DNA of 38,727 bases, from the NCBI RefSeq assembly GCF_016429255.1, contig NZ_JAELUG010000063.1:1-38727 (forward strand), written 5' to 3'. The DNA comes from Rhizobium sp. ASV8. GTDB lineage: Bacteria; Pseudomonadota; Alphaproteobacteria; Rhizobiales; Rhizobiaceae. A program made the position numbers and the translations under genes. This document shows positions 34,160 to 38,727 of the stretch, one piece after another. The notes below the pieces were generated by a model, which saw only the letters and a program-made list of their open reading frames with translations, made no database searches and had not been told where the DNA came from. The stretch's first letter is position 1; the number at the start of each line of letters is the position of its first letter.

Positions 34160-34195
34160 ATTCCCAGCGGAAAGCTGCGAAGCTTTTACTGGAAT
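34160..34195. repeat. Degenerate rhizobial-type palindrome between convergent genes
   Basis: ATTCCCAGCGGAAAGCT (34160-34176) folds imperfectly onto AGCTTTTACTGGAAT (34181-34195). From memory it is a diverged copy of a repeat widespread in Rhizobium intergenic DNA. It sits directly after the membrane-protein stop and may end transcription for both convergent genes. Confidence 0.5.
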
Positions 34196-34199
34196 CGCT

Positions 34200-34556
34200 T
34201 CAGAGATAGCGATCTTCGCCATGCCAGCTCGCAACGCTCGAATGAGCTGATTTCGACAGGAACATCCCTGCAGCCAAGCAATAGAGCAGCAGGATGATGG
34301 CCGCCTCGACGATCAGCGGCAAAAATGCAAAGCGCGTTCCCGGCGGTTCTTCCTCGTCAGGGAACAGATCGGGCAAACTCAGCACCATCGCGATCAAGGG
34401 TGACAACAGCACCACGAGGAAGGCGATTAAATGGAACCACAGCCGCCCTCGGGGCAGTTTTCCTGCGGCCCAAAAAGCGGCTAGTGGCGCGGCTATATTA
34501 CATATCAAGCCCAATACCGCAGCAAGGGCTACCGGCAGGATCGAATCGTCAAGCAT
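34200..34556 (-). CDS. Small inner-membrane protein of unknown function
   Basis: A 118-residue protein with three predicted membrane spans: 'ILPVALAAVLGLICNIAAPL', 'LWFHLIAFLVVLLSPLIAMVL' and 'LPLIVEAAIILLLYCLAAGM', and a charged loop 'PDLFPDEEEPPGTR' between spans 2 and 3. No catalytic motif is visible and the family is not recognised. It is a single gene, convergent with the VOC gene, and its 3' end abuts a palindromic repeat. Membrane topology is clear, function is not. Confidence 0.65.
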   Translation of the reverse strand: MLDDSILPVALAAVLGLICNIAAPLAAFWAAGKLPRGRLWFHLIAFLVVLLSPLIAMVLSLPDLFPDEEEPPGTRFAFLPLIVEAAIILLLYCLAAGMFLSKSAHSSVASWHGEDRYL

Positions 34557-34670
34557 GGATCCCCATTCTCTTTTCTACCCAGGTTAGTGCCGGGATCAAA
34601 GAATAACAACCTCTCCATAAGTGCTATGGATGAGGTTCACGCATAACGGGGTCTCCAATCATGAGCGGCT

Positions 34671-35084
34671 CTACTTGATGGTAAAGCCGGCCGATTCCAT
34701 CGGCTTGCCGTTTACCGAAAATTCGACCTTGTAGGTTCCGACCGGCCAGCCATTGTTCGGCTTGGATATATCCGAGTTCACCTGATTAATCCCGGAGGTG
34801 ATATCAAGGTTAACCTCGTCGATCTTGTAATTGGCCGGAGCAACCCCGCCGGTGTCGATGGCAATCCATGCGACGTTCACCTTGCTTCCCGATGGCACTT
34901 CATCGGTCAGCTCCGCCGAAACGAAGATTTTCGGCGTATCCGCCGTAAAACTGTTCTGCGTCGTATCGGCATCCTTGTCAGTCGAAACGATGATATTCTC
35001 AAAGCCGGCGGCCCAAAGGCTTGACGAAACAGTCGTCAAAGCCGTCACGGCGAGAGCAAAAAGTAGTTTCTGGGGGCGACGCAT
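34671..35084 (-). CDS. Exported protein of unknown function
   Basis: A 137-residue protein starting 'MRRPQKLLFALAVTALTTVSSSLWA', a Sec signal with a likely cut after 'SLWA'. The mature part is beta-rich with 'IFVSAELTDEVPSGSKVNVAWIAID' and 'WPVGTYKVEFSVNGKPMESAGFTIK', a pattern seen in small immunoglobulin-like periplasmic domains that sit as single modules. The ATG at 35084 is chosen over a TTG at 35090; an AAGGGAT site lies about nine bases upstream. There are no neighbours on the same strand, so no role can be inferred. Confidence 0.72.
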   Translation of the reverse strand: MRRPQKLLFALAVTALTTVSSSLWAAGFENIIVSTDKDADTTQNSFTADTPKIFVSAELTDEVPSGSKVNVAWIAIDTGGVAPANYKIDEVNLDITSGINQVNSDISKPNNGWPVGTYKVEFSVNGKPMESAGFTIK

Positions 35085-35259
35085 TCTCAACTATCCCTTC
35101 GATTGAGAAGATGATCTGATGTCAGTATCGCTTTCAGGATAACAAAGACTCAGGCGATACTCACATCCGAACGCACTGATAGCACGCAACACATTAACAG
35201 CCAGAATATTGCTCGCTACGGCGACAAACTATTGACGACGAACTGGACGGGAGACTTGA

Positions 35260-36036
35260 ATGAGCGGGATTTCACCCACGGCACAAAGTGGAATAGCGCT
35301 GGTGACGGGCGGCGGCACCGGCCTTGGGCGTGCAATGGCGAAAGCGCTCGGCGCAGCCGGTTACAAGGTCGTGATCTCCGGGCGAAGGGCTGATATCCTT
35401 GAGACCGCCGCTCAAGAGCTGGCGAAAGAGACCGGTGCCGAATTTTTAGCAGTTGCCGCCGACATCAGCGACCCGGTCTCGGTCCGTGCCCTCTTCGACG
35501 CTGTTGAAAGCCGCTACGGTCGCCTCGATCTGCTCGTCAACAATGCCGGCATGGGCCTGCCCGCGGTCCCGATGGAAGAACTGAGCTTCGAACAATGGAA
35601 TGCCATCGTCGGCGCCAATCTGACCGGTGCCTTCCTCTGCACGCAACAAGCCTTCCGATTGATGAAGAGCCAGGTTCCCCATGGTGGCCGCATCATCAAC
35701 AACGGCTCGATTTCAGCCACGACCCCGCGCCCCCACTCGGCACCCTATACGGCGACGAAGCATGCAATCACCGGCCTGACGAAATCGACGGCGCTCGATG
35801 GCCGCCCTTTCGACATAGCGTGCGGCCAGATCGACATCGGCAATGCCGCCACCGACATGACGGCACGCATGAGTGCCGGAGTGCTGCAGGCAAACGGAGA
35901 AATCGCCGCAGAGCCGACCATCTCAGCCGAACATGTTGCCCGCGCCGTGGTCTACATGGCCAGTCTGCCGCTTGAAGCAAACGTGCTCTCCATGACTGTC
36001 ATGGCCACGCAAATGCCACTGGTTGGCAGAGGCTAG
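35260..36036 (+). CDS. Short-chain dehydrogenase/reductase (SDR)
   Basis: A 258-residue classical SDR with a Rossmann fold. The cofactor motif is 'VTGGGTGLGRAMAKAL' (TGxxxGxG); 'SGRRADIL' after the second strand has an Arg pair that often favours NADP(H). 'NNAGMG' follows, and the catalytic Ser is in 'NNGSISATTPRPHSAPYTATKHAI' with Tyr-x-x-x-Lys in 'YTATK'. The ATG at 35260 has GGGAG about six bases upstream. It ends 11 bases before the convergent HtrA-like gene. Substrate unknown. Confidence 0.92.
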   Translation: MSGISPTAQSGIALVTGGGTGLGRAMAKALGAAGYKVVISGRRADILETAAQELAKETGAEFLAVAADISDPVSVRALFDAVESRYGRLDLLVNNAGMGLPAVPMEELSFEQWNAIVGANLTGAFLCTQQAFRLMKSQVPHGGRIINNGSISATTPRPHSAPYTATKHAITGLTKSTALDGRPFDIACGQIDIGNAATDMTARMSAGVLQANGEIAAEPTISAEHVARAVVYMASLPLEANVLSMTVMATQMPLVGRG

Positions 36037-36047
36037 CACCACCGGCC

Positions 36048-37010
36048 TTAGATCGCCGGGCGCGCGGAGGGCTTGACCCGCCGCCGCTCGATCAGACCGC
36101 CGACACTGAAGATCAGTATTTCGATCTCGGTGTCGATCTTATCCCCGTCCAAAAGCCGGACGACATCGTCTATGCCCGATACGGCGTGGCCATCGATTGC
36201 CAGCAGGTAGTCACCCTCCTGCAATCCGCCTCGCTCCGCGGGACTATCCTTCTCGACGCGGCGCAGCCGCACCGCGGTCGAATGCGTGACGCCCGCCTCC
36301 AAAGCGATACGCCGATGCAGCTCCACGGTGTCGGCGGCAATACCGATATAGGCGCGCCGGACGTGACCGAAGCGCAGGATCTCCGAGACGACATGCTTCG
36401 CGGTATTCGAGGCGACCGAGAAGGCAATGCTCTGAGCGCCCTGGATCACCGCCGTATTGACGCCGATCACCTCGCCCGCGGACGATACCAGCGGCCCGCC
36501 GGAATTGCCCGGATTGAGCGCAGCATCCGTCTGGATGATATCGTCCATCAGCCGTCCGTTGGCTGCACGCATCGACCGTCCGAGCGCCGACACAATCCCG
36601 GCCGTGACGGTCCATTCGAAACCCAGCGGGTTGCCGATGGCGATCGCGATGTGGCCGCGCTTCAGCGTCTTGGAATCGCCAAGCCGTGCCCAGGCGCCGG
36701 GCCAGTCGTTGGCACGGACGAGCGCAAGGTCGGTGTCGGGATCACGACCCAGCACCCTACCTTCGACGGTTGCCCCTTCCGGCGTCTTGATGCGGACTGT
36801 CTTGGCATCGTCGACAACGTGATTGTTGGTGACGACAAGACCATCTGGAGAGATGGCGAAGCCGGAGCCATGCCCGGCCCGGCCGCCCACGCGCTCGATC
36901 CGGCTGACGGCCGGCCCGACGACATCGACGGCACTTGATACCGATTGCGAATAGGCATCCAGCAGCCCGGCATCGGATGACGGCTGGATGTCACGATCAA
37001 GGAAGCCCAT
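36048..37010 (-). CDS. HtrA/DegP-like serine protease with PDZ domain, no signal peptide
   Basis: A 320-residue trypsin-fold protease. The triad is His64 in 'TNNHVVDDA', Asp94 in 'DPDTDLALV' and Ser170 in 'NPGNSGGPLVS'. A PDZ domain lies at about 220-310 ('AERGGLQEGDYLLAIDGHAVSGIDDVVRLL'). The ATG at 37010 has AGGAG five bases upstream. There is no signal peptide or membrane anchor, so it is probably cytoplasmic, unlike the periplasmic DegP/DegQ proteins. It is convergent with the SDR gene. The function may be stress-related protein quality control, but nothing here shows the substrate. Confidence 0.9.
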   Translation of the reverse strand: MGFLDRDIQPSSDAGLLDAYSQSVSSAVDVVGPAVSRIERVGGRAGHGSGFAISPDGLVVTNNHVVDDAKTVRIKTPEGATVEGRVLGRDPDTDLALVRANDWPGAWARLGDSKTLKRGHIAIAIGNPLGFEWTVTAGIVSALGRSMRAANGRLMDDIIQTDAALNPGNSGGPLVSSAGEVIGVNTAVIQGAQSIAFSVASNTAKHVVSEILRFGHVRRAYIGIAADTVELHRRIALEAGVTHSTAVRLRRVEKDSPAERGGLQEGDYLLAIDGHAVSGIDDVVRLLDGDKIDTEIEILIFSVGGLIERRRVKPSARPAI

Positions 37011-37153
37011 GAAAACTCCTAGGACGCGGGTGCGTCTCCACGAGGACCGGCAGCAGCTGTGAAAGGCAGGAGGCTGTCAGTTCGACAGATTGAAACAACT
37101 GCTATTCAGATGAGGCGGCATTGCTCGAAGTTCAAGGGCGGCAGATCCATGGC

Positions 37154-37175
37154 GGCCGTGCGGGATTTCACGGCC
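37154..37175 (-). terminator. Hairpin downstream of the MarR gene
   Basis: GGCCGTG (37154-37160) and CACGGCC (37169-37175) around an 8-base loop, just after the MarR stop on the minus strand. The sequence beyond the stem lacks a T-run, so it is a weak terminator or 3'-end stem. Confidence 0.35.
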
Positions 37176-37190
37176 ACCTCACATCAAGAA

Positions 37191-37685
37191 TCATTTGGCC
37201 TTTTTCTGTTGAAGTCGCTCCAGTTCATTCTCCTGCATCTGGATAGCCTCGGTCAGAAATCGCAGGACGATCCGCTTTTCGTTATCGGAGAAGTGTTCAA
37301 GCATTCGCGATCCTGCATCCTGGATCGGGCCGTAAATCTCCCTGGCGACCTCGACGGCCATGTCAGAAGGAGCGATCAGAATTCTGCGCCGGTCTTTGGG
37401 ATCCGCAATGCGATGCACGAGACCTCGCGCAGTCAGGCGGTCGACCAATGCGGTCACCGATGGCGGTGCAAGACCCACGGCCTTGGCCACGACATTTGCC
37501 GGTTGAGGCGCTCTCATGATGACGCTCAAGCATTGACGTTCGGCACTATTCAATCCGTAGAGCTTGCCGAAGGTTTCGTCGAAAGCCTCCGTCACTTCCT
37601 GCCATCGCATGCATGCGAATCCAATTGCCTCCGCAAGATCCGGCGACTCTTCATTTGACTTTTCTTCGATCATCGAATAATTCAT
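37191..37685 (-). CDS. MarR family transcriptional regulator
   Basis: A 164-residue winged-helix regulator. DNA-binding core: 'LNSAERQCLSVIMRAPQPANVVAKAVGLAPPSVTALVDRLTARGLVHRIADPKDRRRILIAPS', with the MarR hallmark 'DPKDRRRxLI' wing. It is divergent from the FAD monooxygenase gene with only 27 bases between the start codons, so it probably represses that gene and itself. An internal ATG at 37673 ('MIEEKS') is an alternative start and would widen the gap to 39 bases; neither has a clear ribosome site. Phenolic ligands are typical of such MarR proteins. Confidence 0.9.
   Translation of the reverse strand: MNYSMIEEKSNEESPDLAEAIGFACMRWQEVTEAFDETFGKLYGLNSAERQCLSVIMRAPQPANVVAKAVGLAPPSVTALVDRLTARGLVHRIADPKDRRRILIAPSDMAVEVAREIYGPIQDAGSRMLEHFSDNEKRIVLRFLTEAIQMQENELERLQQKKAK
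37665..37677. promoter_or_regulatory. Palindrome TTCGAT-C-ATCGAA over the alternative MarR start
   Basis: A perfect 13-bp palindrome at the 5' end of the MarR gene, overlapping its internal ATG. MarR sites are often AT-rich palindromes of this size, so it may be the operator for the divergent pair. Confidence 0.4.
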
Positions 37686-37712
37686 TCATCAAACAATTAG
37701 AAGGAGGAACCA

Positions 37713-38727
37713 ATGTGCCCGATGAATGACGCAACTGCAACTCCCAATCCTGAAACAACCAGATCGACGGTCGGAATTTGCGGCGCGGGTATAGGCGGTC
37801 TGGTGCTTGCGTTGAGACTGGCGAGATTGGGGTTCCGCCCGATTGTCCTGGAAGCGCGTACACGGGAGGCCGCCCTCTCCGAAGGTGAATTTCTGACGCT
37901 CGCGCCCAACGGAATGAATGGGTTAAGGGCCGTCGACTGTTATGAAGATGTCGTGCGCGAGGGAGTGGAGACCAAAGCCATCGAACTTCGCAATGCGGGT
38001 GGCAGGAGACTTTTCCTCGTCAATCAGACCGATCACCGGGCAAAATTCGGCGCTCCGTCCGTCACCGTCAAGCGAGGCGCGCTGACCCGGATACTCATAG
38101 CCAAATGCGAAGCGGAGGGCATTGCTGTGCACTTTGGCAGGCGCGTCTCCAGCGTCGCGATGAATGCCTATTCGGTGTCGTTGAACTTCACGGAGACCGG
38201 GGGCCTTGCCGTGGATATTCTTGTCGCTGCCGATGGCCTGAGATCATTGGTTCGCTCTCAGGTTTTTTCAGACTTTCCCGCCCCCCATTTTACCGGTCTC
38301 ATCGGCGCGGGCGGTATCGTTGACGCAGATGTACCAGCTACCGATGGTGTCATGCGAATGACATTCGGCGACCAGGCCTTCTTCGGTTATATCACGTCGG
38401 CTTCAGGTTCGGCCTATTGGTTCAATTCTTTTGCCGCCGACAGCGCAGACACCGTGCGCGGACTGAATCCGAATGCTCTGGCCGACCTCCTTCGCAAGAT
38501 GCATGCGGACGACCCGTCTCCCAATCCTGAGATCTTGCGCGAGGTCAAAAAGGTCGAGCGGAGTTATCCGATCTTCGATATGCCGCCGCTTCCGGTCTGG
38601 TCGCGAGGACGTGTGGTTCTGCTCGGCGATGCTGCACATGCGATCGGCCCTCACGCCGGGCAAGGAGCATCGATGGCCATCGAAGACAGCCTTGTGCTTT
38701 CGGCGTGTCTCGCCGCAACCCTAAGCC
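37713..38727 (+). CDS. FAD-dependent aromatic hydroxylase-type monooxygenase (truncated by window edge)
   Basis: At least 338 residues of a class A flavoprotein monooxygenase; the gene runs off the right edge. The FAD motif 'GAGIGGL' is at about residues 24-30, with Glu47 in 'VLEAR', the middle 'AADGLRSLVRSQ' (DG motif), and the second FAD motif 'LLGDAAHAIGPHAGQGAS' at about 303-320. These proteins hydroxylate aromatic compounds or modify polyketides and tetracyclines using NAD(P)H and oxygen. The ATG at 37713 has AAGGAGGA five bases upstream, a strong ribosome site. The divergent MarR regulator fits induction by the substrate. The exact substrate cannot be told. Confidence 0.88.
   Translation, partial: MCPMNDATATPNPETTRSTVGICGAGIGGLVLALRLARLGFRPIVLEARTREAALSEGEFLTLAPNGMNGLRAVDCYEDVVREGVETKAIELRNAGGRRLFLVNQTDHRAKFGAPSVTVKRGALTRILIAKCEAEGIAVHFGRRVSSVAMNAYSVSLNFTETGGLAVDILVAADGLRSLVRSQVFSDFPAPHFTGLIGAGGIVDADVPATDGVMRMTFGDQAFFGYITSASGSAYWFNSFAADSADTVRGLNPNALADLLRKMHADDPSPNPEILREVKKVERSYPIFDMPPLPVWSRGRVVLLGDAAHAIGPHAGQGASMAIEDSLVLSACLAATLS

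Noticed and set aside
1..38727. CRISPR arrays, tRNA or rRNA genes, transposases, integrases
   Set aside because: No repeated spacer pattern, cloverleaf, rRNA-like stretch or mobile-element protein was seen in any part; a covariance-model scan would be the decisive check.

Overview
The window is GC-rich alphaproteobacterial DNA, most likely from a Rhizobium or a close relative. This rests on the style of the proteins and on several palindromes that look, from memory, like the dispersed repeats of rhizobial genomes. It is accessory, catabolic DNA: binding-protein transporters, flavin oxidoreductases, peptidases and local regulators. No rRNA, tRNA, CRISPR array, transposase or phage gene was seen.

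Region 1 (1-5084) is a tightly packed operon: DUF3830 protein, TIGR04076-like protein, aldo/keto reductase, NTF2-like protein and a branched-chain-amino-acid-type binding protein, followed by a DAO-family FAD oxidase. The permeases and ATPases of this transporter are not in the window, and its substrate is unknown.

Region 2 (5259-19296) looks like an organosulfur or heterocycle oxidation island. Two SfnB/DszC-like flavin monooxygenases flank an NCS2 purine-type permease. Next is a divergent pair of operons: a periplasmic binding protein plus the second SfnB/DszC homologue on the minus strand, and a Tat-exported binding protein, a sugar-type (CUT2) ATPase, two permeases and an NtaA/DszA-family monooxygenase on the plus strand. 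A TetR regulator and a cytochrome P450 follow, diverging from a clean 18-bp inverted-repeat operator.

Region 3 (19315-31383) is a coherent locus for taking up and degrading peptides, probably ones with D-residues. It has an M19 dipeptidase divergent from a five-gene Dpp/Ddp-type ABC transporter, a D-aminopeptidase (SxxK family), a LysR regulator and, on the opposite strand, a D-amino-acid transaminase, a DmpA-type P1 aminopeptidase and an exported alpha/beta hydrolase. A two-hairpin repeat sits at the end of the transporter operon and supplies the last codons of its final gene.

Region 4 (31750-38727) is a mixed set: an AraC regulator, a small conserved-looking protein with its own terminator, a VOC/PhnB-like protein, two small envelope proteins, an SDR, an HtrA-like protease without a signal peptide, and a MarR regulator divergent from an FAD monooxygenase that runs off the right edge.
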